From positions 1,364,001 through 1,428,000 of the forward strand of contig NZ_CP014854.1 in assembly GCF_002214365.1 (NCBI RefSeq): DNA of 64,000 nt. Reading direction: 5' to 3'. The stretch's first letter is position 1; every line of letters starts with the position of its first letter. Position numbers and translations under genes: made by a program. Shown here one piece after another: positions 36,315 through 43,797 of this stretch. The notes under the pieces were generated by a model. That model saw nothing but the letters and a program-made list of their open reading frames with translations, was not told the DNA's origin and made no database searches. The stretch comes from Thermococcus celer Vu 13 = JCM 8558 (lineage in GTDB: Archaea > Methanobacteriota_B > Thermococci > Thermococcales > Thermococcaceae).

Positions 36315-37265
36315 TTAAATAGATCGTTCTACAACGGTTAAATACTCAACAAGAGATCTGGAAGTCACCGAAGTCCTTGATCCACCGTTTTTAACGAGGA
36401 GCTTTGCCCTTTCTCTGCCTACCCTCAATTCCTGAGGGACGTTTGTAACGAGCATTTCGGGAACTTCCCCCCTGCGATCGGCTTTTGAGTTTATTGGCCT
36501 CTTTGCGTAGATTTTGAGTATCTCAAGTCCATCTATTCCCTCATACAGCTCACGAACGGGCTTTACATAGGAGTTGCTCAAAATAAAGTAAACTCCTCTC
36601 TCATGAAGTTCAAGGCAAACATCCCTAAGGCGTTTCTGATCTTCTTTGCTGAAATCTTCCTTCGAATAGCTGGTAAAACTGGCCGTCTCTGAAACTGGGT
36701 GATACGGGGGATCAAAATAAACCAAATCTCCGGGCCCGGCGGCTCTCAGGATGTAAGTGAAGTCTTCGTTGTAAATGTCCAGTTTCTTTAAGACTCCACT
36801 GGCTTTTCTTAGTCTCTCCTCATCCACTATCCTGGGGTTCTTGTATTTACCAAACGGAACGTTGAACTCGCCATTTCTATTCTCGCGGTATAACCCATTG
36901 AAGGCGGTTTTGTTTAAGTACAAAAGCAGGCTTGCGAGCCTGATGTTCGGAATCTTAAACCCCGTTCTAACTATCTCGTTGAATTCCGCACGGGCCTTAT
37001 AGAAGTACTCCTTCTCATTTTTGTGCTCCTCTGCATCTTCAATTAGTTCGTCAACGTGATCCCTAACAACGACGTAGAAGTTTACGAGCTTGGGATTTAT
37101 GTCGTTTATAGTCCCCTTATCCGGTTCCATCCAGAAAGTAACCGCGCCACCCCCAAAAAACGGCTCGTGGAACGTCCTACTTTTAAAGTCCTTTGGCATT
37201 AACGCAACTATCTCATGAAGGATCTGCCTTTTCCCTCCAGCCCATTTAAGGATAGGTTCCGCCAT
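36315..37265 (-). CDS. Dam-like DNA adenine methylase (D12 class)
   Basis: A 316-residue N6-adenine methyltransferase. KWAGGKRQI at the N-terminus, HEPFFGGGAVTFW (SAM site, about residues 33-45) and YFDPPYHPVS (about 180-189) are the D12/Dam class motifs in the right order. The C-terminal ~60 residues beyond the usual end (SKADRRGEVPEM onward) may be specific to this enzyme. The target is probably a short palindrome such as the one used by the associated endonuclease, but it cannot be read. GGAGG lies 6-7 bases before the ATG. A 25-bp-spaced direct repeat flanks its TATA box. Confidence 0.88.
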   Translation of the reverse strand: MAEPILKWAGGKRQILHEIVALMPKDFKSRTFHEPFFGGGAVTFWMEPDKGTINDINPKLVNFYVVVRDHVDELIEDAEEHKNEKEYFYKARAEFNEIVRTGFKIPNIRLASLLLYLNKTAFNGLYRENRNGEFNVPFGKYKNPRIVDEERLRKASGVLKKLDIYNEDFTYILRAAGPGDLVYFDPPYHPVSETASFTSYSKEDFSKEDQKRLRDVCLELHERGVYFILSNSYVKPVRELYEGIDGLEILKIYAKRPINSKADRRGEVPEMLVTNVPQELRVGRERAKLLVKNGGSRTSVTSRSLVEYLTVVERSI

Positions 37266-37326
37266 CGATTGCCTCCTCCCAGCTGTTATTTAGATTACTC
37301 CCTAATAAGACATTCGATAAGATTAC

Positions 37327-37358
37327 GTGCAACACAAATATAAAATTTTTGGTGCAAC
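37327..37358 (-). promoter_or_regulatory. Dam-cassette promoter with direct repeat flanking TATA
   Basis: GTGCAAC occurs at 37327-37333 and again at 37352-37358, 25 bases apart in the same orientation. The AT-rich AAATATAAAATTTTT between them holds the likely TATA box for the Dam-like gene. Such paired sites suit a dimer-of-dimers ribbon-helix-helix repressor, which is what the adjacent upstream gene appears to encode. Confidence 0.5.
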
Positions 37359-37365
37359 ATAATAT

Positions 37366-37815
37366 TCATAATTTGTACTCAAGACCCAGCCTTTTCCTAA
37401 TGTAGTTTGATATGTCCAATCCTTCCCTCTGTGCCTGTTTGGAAACAATCTCATACTCCTCTTCGGTAACGCGTATGGACAACCATTTATTTCGCTTGTA
37501 GTTATAGCCCAACTCTCTGGCTTCAATTTTCCATATTTCTTTGAGAGCCCTGGCTTTTTTCTTAAGTAGTCTTGTGTTATTTAACCCTGAAAATTCTCTA
37601 ACAAGAATTTTCTCGAAATCAGAAGCTACCTGAGAATCACCTTTAGAATACTTGGAGAACTCCCTTAGGGCCAGATCAACAACTGTGGTGACGTTCAAAA
37701 TTTCATTGGATTCCAAAATAGCCTCAAACGCTCTAATTCCCGCAATAGGAATTTTAAGTTTACGAGTGGCAGGAGCTTGTATTTCCATGAGCCTATTTAT
37801 CACTCGCTCGAACAT
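37366..37815 (-). CDS. Ribbon-helix-helix-like putative regulator
   Basis: A 149-residue protein. The last ~45 residues (KWLSIRVTEEEYEIVSKQAQ and on to ISNYIRKRL) look like a ribbon-helix-helix DNA-binding domain of the CopG/MobC sort: a strand followed by two helices. The N-terminal two thirds are helical and unrecognised. It could be the regulator of the cassette or a relaxosome-type protein from a mobile element. The frame opens at a GTG, but GGTGG before ATG 37815 decides the start. A TATA-like TTTAAAT lies about 40 bases upstream. It is upstream of the Dam-like gene with a separate promoter between them. Confidence 0.6.
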   Translation of the reverse strand: MFERVINRLMEIQAPATRKLKIPIAGIRAFEAILESNEILNVTTVVDLALREFSKYSKGDSQVASDFEKILVREFSGLNNTRLLKKKARALKEIWKIEARELGYNYKRNKWLSIRVTEEEYEIVSKQAQREGLDISNYIRKRLGLEYKL

Positions 37816-37918
37816 GGATTCCACCAAATACAGCGTGATACTAAGGGAATTTAAAGGTTAACATCAACTAGAAAAGTGGGTAAGTTGGTGAAAGCTTCAA
37901 TTCAAACAGATGCCTCGA

Positions 37919-37959
37919 CCACCGAAGTGAAGGCCCCATCACCGGTGAAGGGGCATCAC
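37919..37959. repeat. 41-bp hairpin repeat, copy B
   Basis: Identical in sequence and orientation to 34573-34613. Here it lies between the ribbon-helix-helix gene and tRNA-His, with GATGCC and GGCATC as an extra outer inverted pair. The two copies enclose exactly the AT-rich methyltransferase cassette of about 3.3 kb. Confidence 0.8.
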
Positions 37960-38019
37960 TTAGGGCATCGGCCTTTTAAAAGGCTGGCGAAAAGCTTGTG
38001 ATTCTCCAAAAGTTCGTTA

Positions 38020-38097
38020 TGGGGCCAGGGCCGGGATTTGAACCCGGGCTAGGGGATCCACAGTCCCCTGTGCTAACCAGGCTACACCACCCTGGCC
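38020..38097 (-). tRNA. tRNA-His (GTG anticodon)
   Basis: The reverse complement folds as a full cloverleaf. The 7-bp acceptor stem is GCCAGGG with CCCTGGC. An extra G at position -1 is encoded opposite C73, the identity element of tRNA-His. The D arm contains GGTTAGC. The anticodon stem AGGGG/CCCCT closes the loop CTGTGGA with anticodon GTG at 38059-38061, and the T arm has GGTTCAAATCC. CCA is encoded. No intron is seen. A TATA box lies 27 bases upstream. Defence and mobile DNA lies immediately 3' of it. Confidence 0.95.
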
Positions 38098-38123
38098 ATT
38101 TCCAGATAGACCTTTTGGGTTAG

Positions 38124-38133
38124 CTTTATAAAG
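38124..38133 (-). promoter_or_regulatory. TATA box of tRNA-His
   Basis: CTTTATAAAG lies 27 bases before the first tRNA base, the standard archaeal spacing, so transcription should start at or near the mature 5' end. Confidence 0.7.
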
Positions 38134-38236
38134 TTTTCGACGGAGAGGCGTGAAAGAGGGAGCTGAGACCTTTTACATCCCACAACGGGAAGCTGGGGAA
38201 AGATTCAGGCAATAAAATGGTTATGGGGGTCCGGAT

Positions 38237-38875
38237 ATGAAAGCGAAGCGCGAAGCCCTTCACAGTCTCTTCACCGCCATGAGGGAAGACAAAGTTGACG
38301 GCGACATAATCGGCCTCCTACTGCTCATCAACTCGATTAAAGGCGTCTATACGACCAGCTCGTGCTCCGGAAGGATAGGGATCATCGAGGAGCCGGCCCT
38401 GGGAGCGAAGCCACTGAGCAGGTGGCTCGTAAAGGTGCACAGGCCGATCGAGTTCGGGGAAGCGAGGGAGTCCCTAAGGAAGGCGGAGAGGGGCCTGATA
38501 TTCCTCAAGAGCCAGCCACCCATCTTTCACGTCGTCGCAGAGGACCTGCAAAAAGCCAAAATGCTCCACGAACTCGGTCTCGCCAGCGGCTTCAAGTACA
38601 CGACCTTCAAGGTCATCTCCAACCGCTACCTCGTCGAGATAAACGCCACGGAGTACCTCACCGTCCCCCTCGGAAGGGACGGGGAGATCCTCGTGAGTGA
38701 GGATTACCTCCGCTTCGCCATCGACGTGGGCAACTCCATGCTGAAGCGCTCGAAAGGAAGACTATCACGTCTCGAGGAGAACTTCAGGAGACTGAGGGAA
38801 GAGCTCGGCGAGGACGAGCTGTTCCACGAGATGGTGGAGAAGTTTGAAATAGGGAAAAATTGGAGGTTACCTTAG
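38237..38875 (+). CDS. taw3: Wyosine tRNA-Phe methyltransferase Taw3
   Basis: Taw3 methylates N4 of the wyosine precursor at position 37 of tRNA-Phe. VYTTSSCSGRIGI near the N-terminus (about residues 37-49) is the TYW3 signature. FHVVAEDLQKAKMLH and GFKYTTFKV follow as in the family. The 212-residue length is normal for archaeal Taw3. The ribosome site is weak (GGTCCGG), and a TATA-like CAATAAAATGG at about 38208 suggests a short leader. The 3' end overlaps the convergent ligase gene by 4 bases. Confidence 0.9.
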   Translation: MKAKREALHSLFTAMREDKVDGDIIGLLLLINSIKGVYTTSSCSGRIGIIEEPALGAKPLSRWLVKVHRPIEFGEARESLRKAERGLIFLKSQPPIFHVVAEDLQKAKMLHELGLASGFKYTTFKVISNRYLVEINATEYLTVPLGRDGEILVSEDYLRFAIDVGNSMLKRSKGRLSRLEENFRRLREELGEDELFHEMVEKFEIGKNWRLP

Positions 38876-39621
38876 CGCATCTCATTCCACTCGGGGTTCC
38901 CGTACTTCTCCTCCACCAGCCTCTCCGCGAGTTCGAGCTCGTAGTCGGTCAGTTCCCCCTCCTCGGGCCCGAAGGCGGCGGAGAACTTCTCCTTCAACAG
39001 TTCGTAGGCCTCCCAGCGGTTCATCTTTATCCCCTCGCGCTCCAGCGTCGTGACCCTCTCCCAGATGCTCGAGACCCCCTTGTCCGAGAGCTTCGCCTTC
39101 GATACCCTGAGAACCCTCGCGAGTACCTCGAGACGGGTGGAGTACATGAACGTGCCGTGCTGTAAAATGACCCCCTTCCTCCTCGTCTGGGCGGAGCCGC
39201 TTATCTTTTTGCCGTTGGCGACGATGTCGTTCAGGCCGGAGAAGCCGGCGTCGAGACCGAGCTCCTCGAGGGCGTCGACGAGCGGGCCGGCTAAGTATCG
39301 GTAGCTCTCCTCGACGTTCCTCAGGGCCGGGTGGTAGTCCTCGCCTATGACTACGGAGTAAGTTATCTCCCCGAACTCGTCGTGGAAGACGCTCCCGCCT
39401 CCGGTTATTCTCCTGACGACGGGAATTCCAAGCCTCCTTGCTTCCTCGAGATTGACGTCGTGTCTGACGCTCTGGAACCTTCCGATGGTTATCGAGCTCG
39501 GTGAAAAGGCGTAGAGCCTGACCGTGTCGGGAACCCTGCCCTCCATCCTGGCCCGGAGTATGGCCTCGTCTATGGCCATCTGAAGCTCGGGTTTTGCGAC
39601 TACGAGCGGGATGAACCTCAT
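38872..39621 (-). CDS. lplA: Lipoate-protein ligase family protein
   Basis: A 249-residue biotin/lipoate ligase-fold enzyme expected to attach lipoate (or octanoate) to carrier proteins. PVVRRITGGGSVFHDEFG (about residues 69-86) is the ligand-binding RRxxGG segment. NGKKISGSAQ (about 136-145) carries the catalytic Lys. It lacks the C-terminal accessory domain of bacterial LplA, as in archaeal forms that use a separate LplB; no lplB is in this window. GGTGAT precedes the ATG. Biotin or octanoyl transfer remains possible. Confidence 0.8.
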   Translation of the reverse strand: MRFIPLVVAKPELQMAIDEAILRARMEGRVPDTVRLYAFSPSSITIGRFQSVRHDVNLEEARRLGIPVVRRITGGGSVFHDEFGEITYSVVIGEDYHPALRNVEESYRYLAGPLVDALEELGLDAGFSGLNDIVANGKKISGSAQTRRKGVILQHGTFMYSTRLEVLARVLRVSKAKLSDKGVSSIWERVTTLEREGIKMNRWEAYELLKEKFSAAFGPEEGELTDYELELAERLVEEKYGNPEWNEMR

Positions 39622-39661
39622 GCAATCACCAGGGTTAAAAGGGTGAGGACGTTTTTAAGTC

Positions 39662-39720
39662 CAGCGATGATGAGGCCCAAGCCCTTCCGAGGGGTGAGGA
39701 GAGCGGTCACCACTGAGCTG
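39662..39720 (+). ncRNA. C/D box guide RNA (plus strand)
   Basis: The sequence shows C box ATGATGA (39667-39673), a 13-base guide, imperfect D' box CCGA (39687-39690), a 3-base spacer, C' box GTGAGGA (39694-39700), a 12-base guide (39701-39712) and D box CTGA (39713-39716). CAGC and GCTG close it as a terminal stem. Box order and spacing match archaeal C/D sRNAs, which direct ribose 2'-O-methylation opposite the fifth base before D or D'. The targets (rRNA or tRNA) were not identified. Confidence 0.65.
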
Positions 39721-39757
39721 ATCCGGTTGACTCGAAGGTTGGAAAGAAAAGTTAAAA

Positions 39758-39816
39758 CCCGGTCAGGGGCCGATTAGTTCATCACGGCTCAGCCACCTAC
39801 CCTCGCATCATCCCAG
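39758..39816 (-). ncRNA. C/D box guide RNA (minus strand), overlapping a stop codon
   Basis: On the minus strand: C box ATGATGC (39805-39811, one mismatch), a 12-base guide GAGGGTAGGTGG, D' CTGA (39789-39792), a 3-base spacer, C' GTGATGA (39779-39785, perfect), a 12-base guide ACTAATCGGCCC and D CTGA (39763-39766, perfect). Both guides are exactly 12 bases, the archaeal norm. The C box shares bases with the TGA stop of the signal peptidase gene, so the RNA may be cut from that message. Targets are unknown. Confidence 0.7.
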
Positions 39817-40284
39817 GCCGAGGTGCTCCCTTATAATGAGCGGTATGAGTCCTATCTTCGGGAAGACCATCAACGCCTTGTCCTCGACGGCGTAGGCCGG
39901 GACGCAGGGCACCATCCCGTAGGGCGTTGGGTAGTCCGGATCGGGGGCCCAGTTGTTGTCGCCCCACGTCACGAAGCACTTCTCCACCTTTCCGCCGAGC
40001 TCGACGGTTTCTATGGCGCGAACCCGGTGGATTATCGGGTACTCGTAGCCGGGGCGCTTGTAGACGATGACGTCGTTCAGCTTGACGTCGTCGATGTTCT
40101 CCTCGCTCACCCCCTTGAGCAGGACGACGTCGCCCCTGTAAAAGACAGGCTCCATCGAACCGCTGACGACGATGACGAGGGGTGAATCGGTGTGGAGACC
40201 AACCCTAAGCCCCACCTCAAGGCCGAAGACGACAAGCAGGGCTATTACAGCCCACGCTAAATCCTTCTTCCACGACTCCTCCAT
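39808..40284 (-). CDS. Signal peptidase I (Sec11-type)
   Basis: A membrane protease that removes signal peptides on the outer face. There is one N-terminal helix (about residues 10-28), then VVSGSMEPVF with the nucleophile Ser, IIHRV with the catalytic His of the archaeal/ER type (no Lys dyad), and a conserved Asp in VTWGDNN. Length is 158 residues. GGAGG lies 7 bases before the ATG, which is inside the end of the DUF531-type gene, so the two are coupled. A second, distinct signal peptidase is encoded at 56933. Confidence 0.88.
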   Translation of the reverse strand: MEESWKKDLAWAVIALLVVFGLEVGLRVGLHTDSPLVIVVSGSMEPVFYRGDVVLLKGVSEENIDDVKLNDVIVYKRPGYEYPIIHRVRAIETVELGGKVEKCFVTWGDNNWAPDPDYPTPYGMVPCVPAYAVEDKALMVFPKIGLIPLIIREHLGLG

Positions 40285-40808
40285 CTCAGGGCCTCCATAA
40301 GGGTGCTTATCCTCGCGGCTATCGCCCCCATCGCGGTGCAGGTTTCGAGGCTCACCCTCTTCCCGGTGATGTCCATGTGGTAGCGGGCGGTCTTAAAGGT
40401 TTCCTTCGGCAGGCCGTGTCTGCCGAGGCCGATGAGCAGTAAAAAGCTCTCACCCCTAAAGGCCCTCTCCGCGAGCTCGAGCGGTGTTATCTCCCTCCCC
40501 TCGTCCGGCTTCCTCGTGGTCGCGACCGGAACCCCGAACTGCGGCGGGAAACCTCCCTTCGGAAACTCTAAGAGGTGGAAGCGGTTCTCCTCCGCCAGCT
40601 CAATCAGGTACTTGCCCCCTTCACCGATGGTGGTGTGGTCGCTCACCTCCCGGGCCACCTCGAGCGGCTTCCCCTCGAGGGGAAAGCCTACGAGGGCAAG
40701 ATGAAAGCCGTAGGCCCTGGCTATCGGTCCGGCCCGTGCTATCGCCCGGAGGTGGGCCTCGTGTAGTTTCCTGGGGTCGTAGGTGTTGTAAAGGGCGAGC
40801 GTCAGCAT
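40257..40808 (-). CDS. DUF531 family protein, SPOUT-methyltransferase-like
   Basis: A 183-residue archaeal protein of the DUF531 type: LALYNTYDPRKLHEAHLRAI at the start, YGFHLALVGFP, FPPQFGVPVATT, and the C-terminal LLIGLGRHGLPKE with LETCTAMGAIAARI. A glycine-rich late segment followed by a conserved Cys/Thr helix suggests a SPOUT-type knotted methyltransferase acting on RNA, but that is inference. GAGGAG precedes the ATG, and the shared TATA region at 40837 lies about 30 bases upstream. It overlaps the signal peptidase gene by 28 bases. Confidence 0.7.
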   Translation of the reverse strand: MLTLALYNTYDPRKLHEAHLRAIARAGPIARAYGFHLALVGFPLEGKPLEVAREVSDHTTIGEGGKYLIELAEENRFHLLEFPKGGFPPQFGVPVATTRKPDEGREITPLELAERAFRGESFLLLIGLGRHGLPKETFKTARYHMDITGKRVSLETCTAMGAIAARISTLMEALRWRSRGRRI

Positions 40809-40836
40809 ATCTCCTCGCCTGGAATGACCGGGGAAG

Positions 40837-40846
40837 GTTTATAAGG
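40837..40846. promoter_or_regulatory. Shared divergent TATA region
   Basis: GGTTTATAAGG lies about 30 bases from both the minus-strand start at 40808 and the plus-strand start at 40872. Read on either strand it gives an acceptable TATA box, so both genes may be expressed from this one element with very short leaders. Confidence 0.45.
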
Positions 40847-40871
40847 ATTTAGAATAAACCAACGGGTTAGG

Positions 40872-41951
40872 ATGATGGCGAAGGAGGAGATTGAGCTTCT
40901 GATTGAAAAGGGCTACTACGAAGAGGCCCTTTCCAGGATCCACGAGTTAGAGGATCCCCTCGACCGGATCGAGGCTCTCACGGAGGTGGCCCTCGCCATA
41001 CACCTCAGCGATGGCCCGCAGGAGTGGATCCCGGACATCGTGGAGGACGCTATGTACATCGCGAAGAAACTCAAGGATCCGACCGACAGGATCGTGGCGT
41101 ACTCAACGATAGCGTCTTCCCTTTCGATAATGGGCTACGAGGAGGACGCCATGAACCTTTTTACCCGGGCCATAGACGAAACGGAGAGCGTAAGGGATCC
41201 CATAGAGCGAGGGGCCCTTCTCTCAGAGCTTGCCTACCACTTAGCCCTCGCCGGTCATACCGAGAGCGCCATCGAGCTTTTCGACGTCGCCTTCGACACG
41301 ATAATGGGGGCTGAGGTGAGCTACAGCCTCAAGGTGGACGGCATAATAAGGATCGGAAACCTCCTCGAGAAGGCAGGGGACAGGTTACCCGCGGATGGGG
41401 CCCTGCCCCTCTACCGTATGGCCTTCGACATATTCGACAAGCTCCACGTCAACCAGCGCGCGGCCGTCGTCGAGAAGAAGATAGAGCTGGCCGAGACGGT
41501 TTACGATGTCGGCCTGCCCTCCATACGACAGGCGCTCCTCGAGGGAAGGTACCACTACGCCCTCGCACTCATCGGAAGGAACTACACGGGCGTCAGTAGG
41601 CTCATCGGGGAGCTCGAAGTGGCCCTCTGGATGAAGAGAATGAACAGCCTGGAGTACCCTGATGTGGTGGACAGAGCTTTCGAGGGCTGCAGGAATCCGC
41701 GCTTCACCGAGGAGAACGTCCAGAAGATAGCCGCGCTCCTGACGGAACTCGGGAGCCTGAAACGGGCGCTCGAGTTCGCAAGGGCCATAAAGGACGTCCG
41801 GAAGAGGAGCGACGCCCTCCGTGCCATAGCGCTTAAACTGGCCGAGAGGAAGGAGTTTGATGAGGCCCGGGAAATCGCCGGGGCCATACCCGACCCTGAG
41901 GTAAAGGCCGAAACGATTATGGAGATAGGGGCCATAGGGGAAGAGCGGTGA
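40872..41951 (+). CDS. TPR-like helical repeat protein
   Basis: A 359-residue all-helical cytoplasmic protein built from repeated 30-40-residue helical hairpins of TPR type. Repeats are visible as DPLDRIEALTEVALAIH, DPTDRIVAYSTIASSLS, DPIERGALLSELAYHLA and, near the end, VRKRSDALRAIALKLA. Such scaffolds bind partner proteins, and no enzyme motif is present. ATG 40872 and ATG 40875 are both possible. It is followed 4 bases later by the dipeptidase gene, so they form an operon, but no shared role is obvious. Confidence 0.7.
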   Translation: MMAKEEIELLIEKGYYEEALSRIHELEDPLDRIEALTEVALAIHLSDGPQEWIPDIVEDAMYIAKKLKDPTDRIVAYSTIASSLSIMGYEEDAMNLFTRAIDETESVRDPIERGALLSELAYHLALAGHTESAIELFDVAFDTIMGAEVSYSLKVDGIIRIGNLLEKAGDRLPADGALPLYRMAFDIFDKLHVNQRAAVVEKKIELAETVYDVGLPSIRQALLEGRYHYALALIGRNYTGVSRLIGELEVALWMKRMNSLEYPDVVDRAFEGCRNPRFTEENVQKIAALLTELGSLKRALEFARAIKDVRKRSDALRAIALKLAERKEFDEAREIAGAIPDPEVKAETIMEIGAIGEER

Positions 41952-41955
41952 GACC

Positions 41956-42891
41956 ATGATATTCGACGCTCACTCGGATTTACCGACGTTCGTCTACGAC
42001 GAGCGGAAAAAGGGAAGGACCCGCGTCCTGGAGGGCAACTTCGAGCGGTTCTTTGGTCGGACTATAGCCGCGCGGGTCATGGCCATCTGGACCCGGCCTG
42101 AGAGGAGGGGCGACGCAACAACCTACGGCCTCGAGGTTCTGAACGCCCTTCTGAGGGACGTTGCCGAGAGTGAACGCTTCGAACTCGTGAGGAACGTTGA
42201 GGGAATGAAAGAGGCCGTTGAAGGGGGCAGAGTGGCTTTGTGGCTCGGCCTCGAGGGCGGGGAACCGATAGGCGAGAGCCTCGGCCTCCTCGAGGTCTTC
42301 CACCACCTCGGCCTCCGCGTCCTAACCCTGACCTGGAGCCTGAGGAACGCGATAGGCGACGGGGTCTTCGAGAGAACCGGCGGTGGGTTGACCAACTTCG
42401 GCGTCGAGGTAGTCGGAAAGGCCGAGGAACTCGGGATAGTCCTCGATCTGAGCCACATCAACGAGGCCGGCTTCCGGGACGCACTCGACGTTACCTCCTT
42501 CCCGGTGATAGCCTCGCACTCCAACGCCAAAAGCCTGTGCGACCACCCGAGGAACCTCACGGACGAGCAAATCAAGGCGATAGCCGAGCGCGACGGGGTA
42601 GTCGGGGCCGTGGCGATTCCAAGCTTCGTCCACCCGGAGAGGCCGACGCTGGAGAGGTACGTGGAGCAAATCGCCTACATGGTGGAGTTGGCCGGTTACA
42701 GACACGTCGGCCTCGGCTTCGACTTCGTCTATTACCTCCCGGGCTGGAGCGGGAGGAGCGTCGAGGGCTTTGAGGATGAATCGAAGATTCCGGCGCTGAT
42801 CGAGAGGCTGAGGGAGAACTTCAGCGAAAGGGAAATCGAAGCGATAACCTTCGGGAACTTCGAGCGCGTCTTCGAGAGGGTCGTGGGTTAG
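41956..42891 (+). CDS. Membrane-dipeptidase-family (M19) peptidase
   Basis: A 311-residue TIM-barrel metal-dependent dipeptidase. The N-terminal DAHSDLP is the HxD zinc motif. Other conserved parts are LGLEGGEPI (bridging Glu), LDLSHINEAGF and VIASHSNAK with two metal His, and HVGLGFDFV near the end. It lacks a signal peptide, so it probably acts inside the cell on dipeptides from peptide fermentation. GGTGA precedes the ATG, 4 bases after the TPR gene. Confidence 0.9.
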   Translation: MIFDAHSDLPTFVYDERKKGRTRVLEGNFERFFGRTIAARVMAIWTRPERRGDATTYGLEVLNALLRDVAESERFELVRNVEGMKEAVEGGRVALWLGLEGGEPIGESLGLLEVFHHLGLRVLTLTWSLRNAIGDGVFERTGGGLTNFGVEVVGKAEELGIVLDLSHINEAGFRDALDVTSFPVIASHSNAKSLCDHPRNLTDEQIKAIAERDGVVGAVAIPSFVHPERPTLERYVEQIAYMVELAGYRHVGLGFDFVYYLPGWSGRSVEGFEDESKIPALIERLRENFSEREIEAITFGNFERVFERVVG

Positions 42892-42931
42892 GTTTTTATT
42901 CTTCCCCCTTACAGGACGAGACGGTGAGAGG

Positions 42932-43792
42932 ATGGAGGAGCTCTACTTTCTGACGGCGAGGGAAGCGAGAAGGTTACTCCTTGCGAAGGGTGAGGTAAGG
43001 TTGAACCTCGACTTGAGGAAAACGAACCGTTCGTGGCCCATAAAGGTGGACGGAGATGAGTTCGTTTTTCCGGACGGAACGCGCGTTTCGAGGGAGATCA
43101 TTGAGAGGATAGCGGGGGACGGGGAGAGCGTTTACTTCGTCAGGAACGGCGTTTACAAGGCGGCCATAGCTGGAGAGCATTTCTACAAGCTCGTCCCGAC
43201 GATTCCGCCGACGATAGAGATAAACGGCATCAGGATGCACCGCACGAAGGAGGTGAACCCCCTCCAGGACACGAGGAACAAGGTGAACGCGGTCAAACCG
43301 GAGGAGGGTGAGACCGTCCTTGACACCTGCATGGGGCTCGGTTACACGGCGATAGAAGCGTCAAAGAGAGGTGCTTACGTCATAACCGTGGAGAAGGATA
43401 AAAACGTGATAGAGCTCGCCCGGATAAACCCGTGGAGCAGGGAGCTCTTCACGGGCGGAAAGGTTCAGGTGATCCAGGGGGATGTCTTCGAGGTCGTGAG
43501 GAGGTTCAGGGACGGGAGTTTCGACGTGGTGATCCACGATCCGCCGCGCTTCTCCCTGGCGGGCCAGCTCTACTCCGGCGAGTTCTACCGCGAGCTCTAC
43601 CGCGTCCTGAGGCCCGGCGGGAGGCTCTTCCACTACGTTGGGAACCCGGGGAAGAAATACAGGAAGAAGGACCTCCAGAGGGGCGTAATGGAGCGCTTGA
43701 GGGAGGTCGGCTTCGTCGGGGTTAGACGCGTTCCGGAAGCCCTCGGGGTCGTGGCGAGGAAGCCGGGGGAGAAAAGGTCTGAGAAAGAATAA
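42932..43792 (+). CDS. Archaeal class I SAM-dependent methyltransferase
   Basis: A 286-residue protein. An N-terminal beta-rich domain (about 1-105) precedes a Rossmann methyltransferase domain with VLDTCMGLGYTAIEA (SAM site, about residues 129-143), VITVEKDKN (acidic ribose contact) and VIHDPPRFS (catalytic region). DPPRF is seen in enzymes acting on nucleic acid or amino groups. It fits a broad archaeal group of predicted methyltransferases without an assigned substrate. GGTGAGAGG lies just before the ATG. It ends 5 bases before the convergent YdjM-like gene. Confidence 0.75.
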   Translation: MEELYFLTAREARRLLLAKGEVRLNLDLRKTNRSWPIKVDGDEFVFPDGTRVSREIIERIAGDGESVYFVRNGVYKAAIAGEHFYKLVPTIPPTIEINGIRMHRTKEVNPLQDTRNKVNAVKPEEGETVLDTCMGLGYTAIEASKRGAYVITVEKDKNVIELARINPWSRELFTGGKVQVIQGDVFEVVRRFRDGSFDVVIHDPPRFSLAGQLYSGEFYRELYRVLRPGGRLFHYVGNPGKKYRKKDLQRGVMERLREVGFVGVRRVPEALGVVARKPGEKRSEKE

Positions 43793-43797
43793 AGGGT

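Noticed and set aside
34711-37265. DpnII-type system (Dam-like methylase, second methylase, GATC endonuclease)
   Set aside because: The second methylase has its SAM motif before its catalytic motif, unlike DpnA, and the small third protein does not resemble DpnII or MboI.
40837-40846. Riboswitch or attenuator in the DUF531-type/TPR intergenic region
   Set aside because: The gap is only about 63 bases and is fully explained by TATA and ribosome sites.
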